Source of the DNA: CANKJK01 sp040081715
GTDB lineage: Bacteria > Acidobacteriota > Vicinamibacteria > Vicinamibacterales > UBA2999
DNA: 64,000 bases
Assembly (NCBI GenBank): GCA_040081715.1
Contig: JBEBFY010000006.1
Span: 62,001-126,000, forward strand
Direction: 5' to 3'
Part shown: positions 40,818 through 49,613 of the stretch, in pieces
Position numbering within the stretch: position 1 is the first letter of the stretch
Layout of the letters: every line of letters starts with the position of its first letter
Translations under genes and position numbers: made by a program
Notes under the pieces: model-generated
Database searches by the model: none
Seen by the model: the letters and a program-made list of their open reading frames with translations, nothing else
What the model was told of the DNA's origin: nothing

Positions 40818-42157
40818 AGCTCGGGCCTGTTCGTGTCGTGATGGTGGCCGCGGCGGTGGCGGTGTGGCCGGCTGCACTCTGGCCGACTGCACTGTGGCCG
40901 GTCGTGGCGCGAGCGCAGGGAGTCGCACCTCTGCCGTCCGCGCGGTTCGTGGACGTGGCGACGGGAATGACCGTTGATGAGGCCGTGCAGCGGGCGCTGG
41001 CCCGTGAGCCGTCGTTGCGTGAAGCGCGGAGTGGCGTGGATGTGGCCCGAGGCATGCGTCAGCAGGCCGGTCTGCGTCCCAACCCGGAGGTCATGATCGA
41101 GCGGCGCGACGCGCCAACCGGGATGGATGCCCAGACGATGGCCAGCATCGAGTGGCCGCTGGAACTGGGGCGGCGTCCCGGGCGCATGGCCGTGGCCGAC
41201 CGGCAGATCGGCGTGGCCGAGCTTGGTGTCGTTGATCGCGAGCGGCGCCTGACGGCCGATGTCCGGTCGAGATACGGCGCCGTGCTCATGGGAGCACGCC
41301 TACTCGACGTCCTGACGGAGATGGCCGAGGTGACGCGCCGGCAGCGCGACCTTGCGGCCGCGCGTGTGGACGCCGGGGCATCGCCATCGGTGGAGCGCGA
41401 CACGCTCGACGTGGAACTGGGCCGGCTGGACGCCGACGTCCACCTGCAGACGGGCCGTGTGCGCGCGTCGCTCTCAGAACTGCGCCGGCTTGTCGCGATG
41501 CCGGGGGAGGAACCGCTGGTCCTTCGCGACACGCTGGAGGAGGCACGGCGGCGCGTGCCGGTGAGTGGTGACGGCGCCGCGGTGGACGCCGGCACACGAC
41601 CCGACGTGCGCGAGGCGGAGGCCCACGTCGCCGTCGCGGACGCACGCGTGGCGCAGATCCGGCGGGACGCACGCCCTGAGCTGAGGGTCTTCGGTGGCTA
41701 CATGCGGATGGATAGCGGGTTCTCGCAGCTTGGGCAGACGGCCACCGGGGCGCTGGAGCCGGTGAGCGGCGTGTTTCATTACGCCACCGCTGGCCTCAAG
41801 GTCACGCTCCCGTTCAACCGGAATCAGGGCGACGCGCAGGCGGCGCGGGCCGAGCGGATGGGCGCGGCTGCCGCAGTCGAGGCCGTGAAGCTGACCGCGG
41901 AGGCTGAGCGCCAGGCGGCGAAGGCGAACCTGGATGCTGCGCGCGGGGCCGTGCGCGTGCTCGAGCGCACACGGGCAACAGCCAGGCGCCTGCTCGACGT
42001 CGTGGCGCAGAGCCACGAACTGGGCCGCGGAACGCTGGCCGATGTGCTGATGGAACGGCGGCGGTTTGTGGAGGTCGAGCGCGCCTACGTCGAGGCACTG
42101 GGTGCCGAGTACGACGCGGCGGTGATGCTGAACCTGGCAATGGGAGGTGTGCGATGA
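40814..42157 (+). CDS. cusC: TolC-family outer-membrane factor (CusC-like)
   Basis: 447-residue outer-membrane efflux protein beginning at ATG 40814, overlapping the cusA stop as ATGA. The signal peptide carries a short Trp-Pro repeat (AALWPTALWPV) from a 15-base tandem duplication and ends at ARAQ. The TolC pattern follows: MTVDEAVQRALAREPSLREA, LRPNPEVMIERRDA, GLKVTLPFNRNQGDAQAARA and a C-terminal helix pair. It forms the outer duct of the Cus pump. The gene order A-C-B differs from the C-B-A order of the first RND set. The 3' end overlaps cusB by 4 bases. Confidence 0.83.
   Translation: MKLGPVRVVMVAAAVAVWPAALWPTALWPVVARAQGVAPLPSARFVDVATGMTVDEAVQRALAREPSLREARSGVDVARGMRQQAGLRPNPEVMIERRDAPTGMDAQTMASIEWPLELGRRPGRMAVADRQIGVAELGVVDRERRLTADVRSRYGAVLMGARLLDVLTEMAEVTRRQRDLAAARVDAGASPSVERDTLDVELGRLDADVHLQTGRVRASLSELRRLVAMPGEEPLVLRDTLEEARRRVPVSGDGAAVDAGTRPDVREAEAHVAVADARVAQIRRDARPELRVFGGYMRMDSGFSQLGQTATGALEPVSGVFHYATAGLKVTLPFNRNQGDAQAARAERMGAAAAVEAVKLTAEAERQAAKANLDAARGAVRVLERTRATARRLLDVVAQSHELGRGTLADVLMERRRFVEVERAYVEALGAEYDAAVMLNLAMGGVR
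40865..40901 (+). repeat. 15-base tandem repeat in the cusC signal-peptide region
   Basis: TGGCCGGCTGCACTC (40865-40879) and TGGCCGACTGCACTG (40880-40894) are adjacent imperfect copies differing at two positions, followed by a partial third (TGGCCGG). In frame they encode WPAAL-WPTAL-WP, lengthening the hydrophobic core of the signal peptide by five residues per copy. Confidence 0.7.
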
Positions 42158-43431
42158 CGGGTCCCGTGATGCTGAACCGGGGTGGCGCTGCGCTGGTGGC
42201 CATCGGTCTCGTGGCGGCCGGTGTGGCCGTGGGGTTCGTGGCAACGCGTTGGAGCGCGTCGACTGCCCACGAAGCCATGCCAGTTGCGCCTCTGACCTCG
42301 CCGCCACCGGCGACTGTTGCGGCGGCAACGCCAGCCGCGGAGGTCAGAATTGCCCTGAGCGCAGAGATGCTCGATCGTGCGGCGATCGTCACCGCACCAG
42401 CCGGCCAGCGGCCCGTGACCACGGTCCTGCGGGTGCCAGGGATCGTGACGGCCGATACCTACCGGCAGACCATTGTGACGCCATTGGTGGGCGGCCGGGT
42501 CGAGGCTGTCAGTGTGGAGTTGGGTGCGGCCGTCCGGCCAGGACAGGTGCTGGCGCGCGTGTACAGCCCTGAAGTGGCCGAGGTGCGCGAGCGGCACGTG
42601 TCGGCCCAGGCCATGCTCAATGCGCACGATCGAGAGCTGCAGCGCCTGCAGCGTCTGCGCGAGATCGGCGCCGCCAGTCAGCAGGAACTCGAACGGGCCC
42701 ACGCCGAGCACGCCGCGCAGGTGGCCGGCGTGGAGACCGCGCGGGCGCGGTTCGCCCTGCTCGGAGCGGAGGAGGCCACGGCGTCAGGGGCATCGACGTT
42801 CCTCGTGCGCGCCCCCTCGGCTGGCGTCGTGACCGCGCGGGCCGTGAACCAGGGGCAGAATGTGGACCCGGCCATGGGGCTCTTCACCATCAGCGACCTC
42901 TCGTCCGTCTGGGTGGTGGCTGATGTGTACGAACGGGATCTCTCCGCCGTGCGTGCGGGCCAGGCCGCGTACGTGACGGCTGGTGCGTACCCGGACCAGG
43001 TGCTGGCGGGCCGCGTGACCTACATCGATCCCGAGATGCGCGCGGACACGCGCACGGCCCGTGTGCGTGTCCAGGTGCCGAACACGTCCGGGCATCTGCG
43101 CATCGGCATGTTCGCCGACGTCCGGATCGACCGGCCCTCAGCCGTCGCGTCCGTGGTCGTGCCGAGGTCAGCCGTGCAGACGATCGGAGAACGGCATGTG
43201 GTGTACGTCCCGGTTCCGGACCAGGCCGGCGCGTTTGTCGAACGCGAGGTCCAATTGGGGCCCGGCGGCGGCGATGACCTGCCAGTCGCCAGCGGCCTCA
43301 CGGCTGGTGAGACGGTGGTGACGGCGGGCAGCTTCTTCCTGCGGGCGGAGATCGAGCGCCTGGGATTGCGGCACACGCTGGCAGCCGGGAGCGCGCCTGG
43401 GGTGGAGGTTGCGCCCGTCAACACCAGGTGA
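42154..43431 (+). CDS. cusB: RND efflux periplasmic adaptor (CusB-like)
   Basis: 425-residue membrane-fusion protein with an N-terminal signal anchor (AALVAIGLVAAGVAVGFVA) and a Pro/Ala linker. Barrel-sandwich halves are VTPLVGGRVEAVSVELGAAV and FLVRAPSAGVVTARAVNQGQ, around an alpha-hairpin (LRLREIGAASQQELE-like). The membrane-proximal domain ends near VASGLTAGETVVTAGSFFL. It bridges CusA and CusC. The usual N-terminal Met motif of E. coli CusB is not evident, which fits copper delivery being taken over by the Met-rich domain fused to CusA. It ends the island, convergent with the DUF5916 gene 66 bases away. Confidence 0.86.
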   Translation: MTGPVMLNRGGAALVAIGLVAAGVAVGFVATRWSASTAHEAMPVAPLTSPPPATVAAATPAAEVRIALSAEMLDRAAIVTAPAGQRPVTTVLRVPGIVTADTYRQTIVTPLVGGRVEAVSVELGAAVRPGQVLARVYSPEVAEVRERHVSAQAMLNAHDRELQRLQRLREIGAASQQELERAHAEHAAQVAGVETARARFALLGAEEATASGASTFLVRAPSAGVVTARAVNQGQNVDPAMGLFTISDLSSVWVVADVYERDLSAVRAGQAAYVTAGAYPDQVLAGRVTYIDPEMRADTRTARVRVQVPNTSGHLRIGMFADVRIDRPSAVASVVVPRSAVQTIGERHVVYVPVPDQAGAFVEREVQLGPGGGDDLPVASGLTAGETVVTAGSFFLRAEIERLGLRHTLAAGSAPGVEVAPVNTR

Positions 43432-43497
43432 GGTGCCCGCAGATGTTCACGGGGACCGTCGTCGCGCAGCAGGTGTGCCGAAACCCGCCGTGGGGCG

Positions 43498-45768
43498 CTA
43501 GAAGCGGAACAGCTTGTTGAACTTCACCACGAAGGCCCGGTTCAGCATTTCGGACGACCGGGTTGGTGTCAGCGGGTTCATGTTCTGGTCGTTCGTGTAG
43601 ACGACGAAGAATTCGCTGCCTGGTTCGTATTCCCACCGCAGGCGCAGGTTGGTGCTGAACGTACTGTTGGTGGAGTTGTACTGCACGAACGCGCTGGCGA
43701 AGATGCGCGGCGTGAACGTGTACGTCGTCCGCGTGCGGTAGAGCTGCGTGTTGAAGGCGCCGAAGGGCAGGTCGATCCAGTTGATGGTGACCGACGGCTC
43801 CACGGCAAGCTTGGGCGTGACGGCCAGCCGCGCCGCGCTGATCCCGAACACATGCTGGGTGCCGCCGTAGAGGCCGCCGTACTCGTAGCTGCCGGAGAAG
43901 TTGTACCGCTTCTGTGGCCCGATCGTGTAGAACGTGCGCACGGACTTCGTGTCGTACGCGCCTGCCGGCACGGTCACGTTCGGGGCGATGCGGAAGGGCC
44001 GCAGCAATACGTCGTAGCCGTGGTTGAACTCGGCGTTGAGGGCATCTGAGCTGTGGAACTCCGTGTTGAACGTCACGGTGTCGTCCGACGTTTCCCGGAT
44101 CGAGGCGGTGTTGTTGTAGATGTAGTCGAAGTTCCCGGTCAGCGAGATCCTGCGGAGGGTCTTGCTCTTCAGGCGGCGGCTGAGGCGCGCGGTGCCGGTG
44201 GTCTGGCGCATGTTGTCGCGCCGGACGAAGCCGACCTCCGGGTTGAAGTCGTCGTCGATGAAGAGGTGCCGGACCGAGAGGCCCCAGTTGTCCGGGGTGA
44301 CGCCGAAGACGCCGCCATAGCTGCGTTTCGCACCGCCCAGTCCCGGCGTATCGGCGACCGAATAGAAGGCATCCGCCCCGATGTTGTCGAGCAGGTTGAA
44401 GCCGGCATCCACGCCGTACGCGTGGCTGGATTCACCCGGCCGCACCAGTGATTGAGAGCGCCCCGTGTAAGTGGCGCCGAGGGTGCTCCGCTTCAGGATG
44501 TCGCGCTTGATGCGCAGGACGGTGAAGTTGGTCTGCGGGGACTGGGTGGTGGAGTCCTCCTTCGACGTGATGTTGAGCAGGCCGACGAGGTTCCGCCCGA
44601 TCTTGCCGGTGACCCGCGCGCCCCCGACAATCGGGATGTCGCGGCCCTGCCCGCTCAGGCCCACCTGCCGGCTGAAGAAGAGCGGGGCGCCGCCGCCCGA
44701 GGCAGAAAAGATCCCAGAGCCTTCCAGGAAGAAGTCGCGCTTCTCGGGGAACGCCTGGTTGAACCGCGTCAGGTTCACCTGCTGGTCGTCGGCTTCGACC
44801 TGCGCGAAGTCGGTGTTGTAGGTGAGGTCCGCGTTCAGGTTCTGCGTGATCCCGTACTTCACGTCCACGCCGAAGTCGCCGGCCGCGTCGTTGCGGACCA
44901 CCGGACGCGCGGTGTTGTCGCTGGTCAGCCGCGAGATGCCGTAGGGCTTGATGTCGAAGTTCTTGCTGCCCTCCGGGGCCTCGATCCCGACCAGGGTGCC
45001 CGCGTAGGACACGCGGCTGATGGCGCCGCCGCCGAACGTCACGGGCATTCTGGTGAGGAAGGTCGTCTCGTTGCGGTGGCGGATGGTCCGGCGGAAGTTG
45101 ACGCCCCACACCTGCTCCTTGCCAGGCCGGTAGCGGATGGTCTTGAACGGGATCTTGAATTCGGCCGTCCAGCCGCCCTCGAAGCGGCTGGTGCGGACGT
45201 CCCACACGGCGTTGTAGTCGCAGTTGGTGGCGCCCTGCGCCTCCCCGACCTGGCAGTCACCGAGCGCGCCGAGCGGCGTCGTGTAGAAGAGGAAGCCGGT
45301 CTGGCGATCGTAGAAGGTGTCGAAGGCGAGGCCGAAGTCGTCGTTCTGGCGGGCCTTGTCGCGCCGCAGTTCGTTGGCGATGAGCGTGGCCTTGTCCTTC
45401 ACCCAGAGCCTGGCGGCCACGTACACGTTGTTCCGGTCGTAGAAGATCCAGACCTCCGTGTGCTCGGTGGCCTCCTTCCCGTTGTCGGGGAGCACCTGGT
45501 AGAAGCCGGTAATCGGCTTGAGGACGTCATAGACGGGCTCGTCCAGCCTGCCGTCGAAGGAGAATCCTTCGGGCGCGCGCGTGGCGCGTACCGTGGTGAG
45601 TCCGGTGGCGGCGTCCCGCGTCTGCATCTCGGGGGCGATCGGCGGGGGCGGCCCGAAGATGTGCCGGCCGGCCACCTCGGCGCCGACGGTGGGGCCTTGA
45701 CCAGCCGTGGCGATGCCGGCGAGGAAGCTCAGCACCAGGGAAACAAGCACGGGACGAGCGCGGAACAT
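43498..45768 (-). CDS. DUF5916 outer-membrane-type protein with CBM9-like domain
   Basis: 756 residues with a signal peptide (LVLSFLAGIATAGQ). Residues about 60-230 resemble the CBM9-like domain (FSFDGRLDEPVYDVLKPITG, WIFYDRNNVYVAARLW, AEFKIPFKTIRYRPG). The rest is the DUF5916 beta-barrel region (FQQVEADD-like sequence, FPEKRDFFLEGSGIF, LFFSRQVGLSGQG) ending in a terminal phenylalanine, as in outer-membrane barrels. DUF5916 proteins are frequent in Acidobacteriota and Bacteroidota with unknown substrate. It stands alone; a 202-base gap upstream shows no gene and only a weak 6-bp hairpin (45944-45970). Confidence 0.83.
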   Translation of the reverse strand: MFRARPVLVSLVLSFLAGIATAGQGPTVGAEVAGRHIFGPPPPIAPEMQTRDAATGLTTVRATRAPEGFSFDGRLDEPVYDVLKPITGFYQVLPDNGKEATEHTEVWIFYDRNNVYVAARLWVKDKATLIANELRRDKARQNDDFGLAFDTFYDRQTGFLFYTTPLGALGDCQVGEAQGATNCDYNAVWDVRTSRFEGGWTAEFKIPFKTIRYRPGKEQVWGVNFRRTIRHRNETTFLTRMPVTFGGGAISRVSYAGTLVGIEAPEGSKNFDIKPYGISRLTSDNTARPVVRNDAAGDFGVDVKYGITQNLNADLTYNTDFAQVEADDQQVNLTRFNQAFPEKRDFFLEGSGIFSASGGGAPLFFSRQVGLSGQGRDIPIVGGARVTGKIGRNLVGLLNITSKEDSTTQSPQTNFTVLRIKRDILKRSTLGATYTGRSQSLVRPGESSHAYGVDAGFNLLDNIGADAFYSVADTPGLGGAKRSYGGVFGVTPDNWGLSVRHLFIDDDFNPEVGFVRRDNMRQTTGTARLSRRLKSKTLRRISLTGNFDYIYNNTASIRETSDDTVTFNTEFHSSDALNAEFNHGYDVLLRPFRIAPNVTVPAGAYDTKSVRTFYTIGPQKRYNFSGSYEYGGLYGGTQHVFGISAARLAVTPKLAVEPSVTINWIDLPFGAFNTQLYRTRTTYTFTPRIFASAFVQYNSTNSTFSTNLRLRWEYEPGSEFFVVYTNDQNMNPLTPTRSSEMLNRAFVVKFNKLFRF

Positions 45769-45970
45769 CGAGTCGATACCTCAGCCAACACAAACGGAGA
45801 TCTCCGCTGCGGCTATGGCCGGCACGGCGTGCGACGGCTGAAGCGGCAGCGGAGACCGGACGGGCGACGGCGGATGCCTTCCCGGGGGCGGCCAGCGCGA
45901 CCGCCTGCAGATAACTACAACAGATTACCGGGGAACGTTGCGGCGGGGCTCCTCAAGATGTCGCGCCCCG

Positions 45971-47038
45971 TCAGTCCTCGACCTTGATGCGGATGTGGCG
46001 GATGTGGGTCTCGACGACCTGCAGCTGGAACCCGAGCCGTGTGGGCTCCGTTAGCTGGCCCTCCTCGACCGTCGAGATCAGCATGCCGTTCAGATAGGCC
46101 TTGAGGCCGCCGTTTCTCGCGATGATTTCGATGTCCTGCCACTCATTCGGCCCGCGCAGCGCGCGGCGGCGCACGTCGTCATCGTAGGTGTTCTTCAGGC
46201 TCGCGCCACTCGGGCCCGAACCCTGGATGTGCATGAAGTCGTACCACCGGCCGTCCACGAGCCCGTACCGGGCAGGCCAATGCCGGATGTTGCTCATGAA
46301 GATCATGACGCCGCCATTGACGGGAAAGAGATCCGGATTGTCATCCCAGCGTTTGTTGTAGCGCTGCTCGAGCCGCAGCGTGTAGTTCTTGAACGTCCGC
46401 TCCGTGTAGGCAAGCGTGTGCCGCTTGCCGGCCACGAGCATCTCGCCGTTCTTCGCCTGCACCTCCGGGAACGGATTGGTGTCACCGCAGCCTTGTGGTT
46501 TGGGCTCGCAGTTGTGACCGGCCAGGAATCCCCAGCCGGTGAGATCCCGGCCGTTGAAGAGCCACTCGAAGCCCGGCCCGGGATCCAGATACATCCCCTT
46601 CATGGCGTTCTCGTCCGCGATGAGCTCCTTCGGTCCGGGCGGGAAGCCGTTCTGCTGCAGCAGGTAGGCCACCACGTCGAGCTTGTCCTTCGGGGACACG
46701 CGGTCAACGTTGTCGCCTGGCTCGCTCTCCATCCGCCGCCAGTAGTAGTAGACGCTCGGGTAGCGCTGGTGACCGTTGTAGCTGGCCTCGGCGATTGAGC
46801 GGAAGCCGGTCGCGAGGTTGCCGCCATACGAGACGCGTGGCGGCTTCTTCGGATCGACCGAGTGGCAGTCCGAGCACTCCTTCTCGAATTTCACCTTGCC
46901 GCGAGCGGCCTGCGCCTCGGTGTAGTAGCCGGGTCCGGGCGGAGCCGAAATGGTCGGCCGGGCCGTCTGCGGTCCGGCCACCATCCAGCCTCCCGCGACC
47001 ACCACGCCGGCGAGTGTGGCGAATAGGAACCGCGTCAT
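45971..47038 (-). CDS. Cytochrome c-DUF1080 fusion protein
   Basis: 355-residue exported protein. After a signal peptide (LFATLAGVVVAGGWMVAG), residues about 40-140 are a class I cytochrome c domain. It has the heme motif CSDCH, and candidate axial methionines include that of RRMESEPGD. Residues about 155-355 are a DUF1080 (3-keto-glucoside hydrolase-like) beta-sandwich, from FEWLFNGRDLTGWGFL through NGGVMIFMSNIRH to QVVETHIRHIRIKVED. DUF1080 proteins act on 3-keto-disaccharides, so coupling to a heme suggests oxidised-sugar turnover in the periplasm (inference). Start overlaps the VOC gene stop by one base. Confidence 0.8.
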   Translation of the reverse strand: MTRFLFATLAGVVVAGGWMVAGPQTARPTISAPPGPGYYTEAQAARGKVKFEKECSDCHSVDPKKPPRVSYGGNLATGFRSIAEASYNGHQRYPSVYYYWRRMESEPGDNVDRVSPKDKLDVVAYLLQQNGFPPGPKELIADENAMKGMYLDPGPGFEWLFNGRDLTGWGFLAGHNCEPKPQGCGDTNPFPEVQAKNGEMLVAGKRHTLAYTERTFKNYTLRLEQRYNKRWDDNPDLFPVNGGVMIFMSNIRHWPARYGLVDGRWYDFMHIQGSGPSGASLKNTYDDDVRRRALRGPNEWQDIEIIARNGGLKAYLNGMLISTVEEGQLTEPTRLGFQLQVVETHIRHIRIKVED

Positions 47039-47544
47039 CAGGCGCCCTTGTCTTCCTTCGCCATCAACTGCACGCGGATGCCGTTGGGGTCGTACACGAA
47101 TACGGACCGGGCGTCCGCGGCCCCTTCGACCTTCAGTTCGGGTAGGGCCTTGTTGATCGCCGCCTTGGTTTCCGCGGCGTTGAAGCGCTCGATGCCGATG
47201 GCGAAGTGGCCGAGCTTGTTCTTCTTCTCCTTGTCCACCTGGGTCGTGCCGCCGTCGAGGCTCAACCAGCCGGCCTCGCCCGGCAGCACCACGCTGTGGA
47301 TGTCCTTGCTGAACTGGTGCTGGAACTTCGCCCCGAGGAGCGCGCCGTAGAACGCCTTTGACTGCTCCAGGTCATTGACGACGATGTGCACGTGGTTGAT
47401 CGTGCGGGCACGGATCGGGTCGGCTGCGGGAGCCTGCGCGGAGGCGGCGGCGGGCACGGCGAGGGCGATGAGCCCCTGCATCAACTGACGACGGTTCAAC
47501 CGCCCGTTGTCGTACGCGTTCAGCAAGTCGTCAAACGGCTTCAT
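47038..47544 (-). CDS. Exported VOC (glyoxalase/bleomycin-resistance fold) protein
   Basis: 168 residues. The N-terminus has NRRQLMQGLIALAVPAAASA, a Tat-like signal (RRQ-Lx), so export in folded form is plausible. The mature part is one vicinal-oxygen-chelate domain: INHVHIVVNDLEQSKAFYGA, LLGAKFQHQFSK, LGHFAIGIERF and VFVYDPNGIRVQLM, including the metal-ligand positions H (NHVHI), H (LGHFA) and a C-terminal Q/E region. The substrate is unknown. AAGGAG precedes ATG 47544 by 9 bases. It leads the minus-strand pair with the DUF1080 gene and diverges from the PQQ dehydrogenase gene. Confidence 0.8.
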   Translation of the reverse strand: MKPFDDLLNAYDNGRLNRRQLMQGLIALAVPAAASAQAPAADPIRARTINHVHIVVNDLEQSKAFYGALLGAKFQHQFSKDIHSVVLPGEAGWLSLDGGTTQVDKEKKNKLGHFAIGIERFNAAETKAAINKALPELKVEGAADARSVFVYDPNGIRVQLMAKEDKGA

Positions 47545-47675
47545 GGCGTGGCTCCTTCAAAGTCCGGGTGTGTCGAGACGTGAGGGACGCATTGTCTCCC
47601 AGACCGGACGCACCACGACCGTATGCAACAACTTGAGACGGCGGGCGCCGGCGGCGGACGGTCCGTCGGGTCGAC

Positions 47676-47681
47676 TACAAT
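47676..47681 (+). promoter_or_regulatory. Candidate -10 element before the PQQ dehydrogenase gene
   Basis: TACAAT lies 41 bases before ATG 47722 in the 177-base divergent gap. No good -35 hexamer is found at 16-18 bases upstream, so an activator may be needed. The remainder of the gap shows no gene. Confidence 0.35.
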
Positions 47682-47721
47682 CGCGCCCGGCTGGCGGGTT
47701 GACCCGCGGAAGGTGAGGCTG

Positions 47722-49611
47722 ATGACGGCGACGCTCAGATTGGCGGGGGTGCGGGTCGGGTTGGGCGCAGCCGTTGGGTGCGGCGCGGCACTCGTACTGG
47801 GCCTGATGCCGGCCCTGCTGGCACAGCAGCCCCAGGCGAAGACCACGCATCAGCAGGCAGCCCCGGCCGTCAATCAGGCCGCGTCACACGACTGGTCGCT
47901 GCACAACCACGACCTGTCGAGCTCGCGCTACGTGCCGGCCACCGAAATCACCGCGGCCAACGCGGCGAAGGTCGTGCAGAGGTGGAGCTTCAAGCCGTCG
48001 GTGGTGGCCGGCAGCTTCGGCCTGCCACCGCAGGCCGCCGGCTCGGCCGTGCTCGCCACGCGGAACAGCATCTTCCAGCAGACGCCGATCGTCGTGGACG
48101 GCGTGATGTATGTGCAGTCGGGGTCGAACCTGTACGCCCTGAACGCGGCGACCGGCGGGCTCGTCTGGCACTTCGAGATGCCGCCGTTTGTCGGCGAGGT
48201 CCGGCAGCGGGGTCCGGCCTACGGCGACGGCCGGATCTACGCACACGGTCCGCACATGGTCTACGCGCTGGACGCACGGAGCGGCAAGCTCGTCGAGTCG
48301 TTCGGCCGCGGCGGGCTCCTCAACATCGTCGGCGAGGCGCTGCATTTCAAGTATCCGGACAAGTACCCCGCGAACTTCGACGCGGTGAAGATCGGCTTCG
48401 AGCTGACCGGCGCCGCCGTGTACCACAACGGCACGCTCTACATGGGCACCGGCTTCGGCGACGCCCACACGCCTGGCGGGTTCATGATGGCCGTGGACGG
48501 CACGACCGGAAGGATCACGTGGGCCTTCCAGACGGTTCCCCAACGCCCCGGCGACGACGGGTGGGACATGGCGAAGGACACCTGGAAGGGTGGAGCACGG
48601 GCCGGTGGGGGCGTATGGACGCCGCCGACGATCGACCCGCAGCTCGGCATGATCTACTTCAACGTCGGCAACCCGTCGCCCGACTTCGACGGTTCCGCCC
48701 GCCACGGCATCAACCTGTTCAGCAACGCCATCGTCGCGCTCGATCTCGCCACCGGAAAGCTGAAGTGGTTCTTTCAGGGTATTCACCACGAGATCTGGGA
48801 TCAGGACTTCATGACCACTCCCGTGCTGATGGATGTGACCCGGAACGGGCAGACCATCAAGGCGGTGGCGACCAGCGGCAAGGTGTGGTGGCCGTTCATC
48901 TTCAATCGCGAAACGGGTGAGCCGCTCAATCCGATCGTGGAGACGCCCGTGCCGACGGCGAGCGACGTGCCGAACGAGCAGCCCTGGCCGACCCAGCCCA
49001 TGCCGCACAACGCACGCGGCGTCCAGATGGAGCCGTTCTGCTTCACCTACCCGATGGTGACGGATCCGAAGGCAAAGGACCGCGTCCGCACGATGTTCCA
49101 TCCGCTGCAGGCCAACTCCGACGTCATCATCCCGAACGGGTCGGCCGGCTTCGGCGGTATGACGTTCAGCCCGCGCACGGGCCTGCTCTACGTGCGCGGA
49201 ACCTGCGGGGCGGGCGGCGGCAGGGTCAAGCCCGTGGGAGACACGTTGAAGCCGGGGCCCGGTCCGGACCGCCCGGGGTTCGTGGCGAGCCGCGCCAACA
49301 GCAGTGCCGGCAACGGCGGCGTGCGCGGGGCGCAAACCATCAGCGCCTATGACCCGATCACTGGCGAGCAAGTCTGGCGGACCGATTCGCTCAACGGCCC
49401 GACAGGCCTCATCTCGACCGCCGCGGATCTCATCTTCCAGGTGAGCGGCCTCGGCGAGTTCGTGGCCTACGATGCGAAGAACGGCAAGCAAGTGGCCCGC
49501 TTCGGCGTGAAGGGCAGCACGAGCGCGAGCCCGTTGATGTATCAGGTCAACGGGAAGCAGTTCGTGGCGGTTGTCTCCGGCGACACCGTTCAGGCCTACG
49601 GGCTTCCCTGA
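47722..49611 (+). CDS. PQQ-binding quinoprotein dehydrogenase
   Basis: 629-residue exported protein with a signal peptide (GAALVLGLMPALLAQQ). Eight-bladed quinoprotein propeller repeats are visible: WSLHNHDLSSSRYVP, LYALNAATGGLVWHFEM, MAVDGTTGRITWAFQT, IVALDLATGKLKWFFQG and YDPITGEQVWRTD. IYFNVGNPSPDFDG and HHEIWDQDF match the PQQ/Ca active-site region of alcohol and sugar dehydrogenases. There is no fused cytochrome c; the adjacent divergent cytochrome c-DUF1080 protein could accept electrons (inference). GGAAGGTGAGG precedes ATG 47722. Substrate unknown. It is convergent with the stress-protein gene with only 2 bases between stops. Confidence 0.85.
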   Translation: MTATLRLAGVRVGLGAAVGCGAALVLGLMPALLAQQPQAKTTHQQAAPAVNQAASHDWSLHNHDLSSSRYVPATEITAANAAKVVQRWSFKPSVVAGSFGLPPQAAGSAVLATRNSIFQQTPIVVDGVMYVQSGSNLYALNAATGGLVWHFEMPPFVGEVRQRGPAYGDGRIYAHGPHMVYALDARSGKLVESFGRGGLLNIVGEALHFKYPDKYPANFDAVKIGFELTGAAVYHNGTLYMGTGFGDAHTPGGFMMAVDGTTGRITWAFQTVPQRPGDDGWDMAKDTWKGGARAGGGVWTPPTIDPQLGMIYFNVGNPSPDFDGSARHGINLFSNAIVALDLATGKLKWFFQGIHHEIWDQDFMTTPVLMDVTRNGQTIKAVATSGKVWWPFIFNRETGEPLNPIVETPVPTASDVPNEQPWPTQPMPHNARGVQMEPFCFTYPMVTDPKAKDRVRTMFHPLQANSDVIIPNGSAGFGGMTFSPRTGLLYVRGTCGAGGGRVKPVGDTLKPGPGPDRPGFVASRANSSAGNGGVRGAQTISAYDPITGEQVWRTDSLNGPTGLISTAADLIFQVSGLGEFVAYDAKNGKQVARFGVKGSTSASPLMYQVNGKQFVAVVSGDTVQAYGLP

Positions 49612-49613
49612 GC

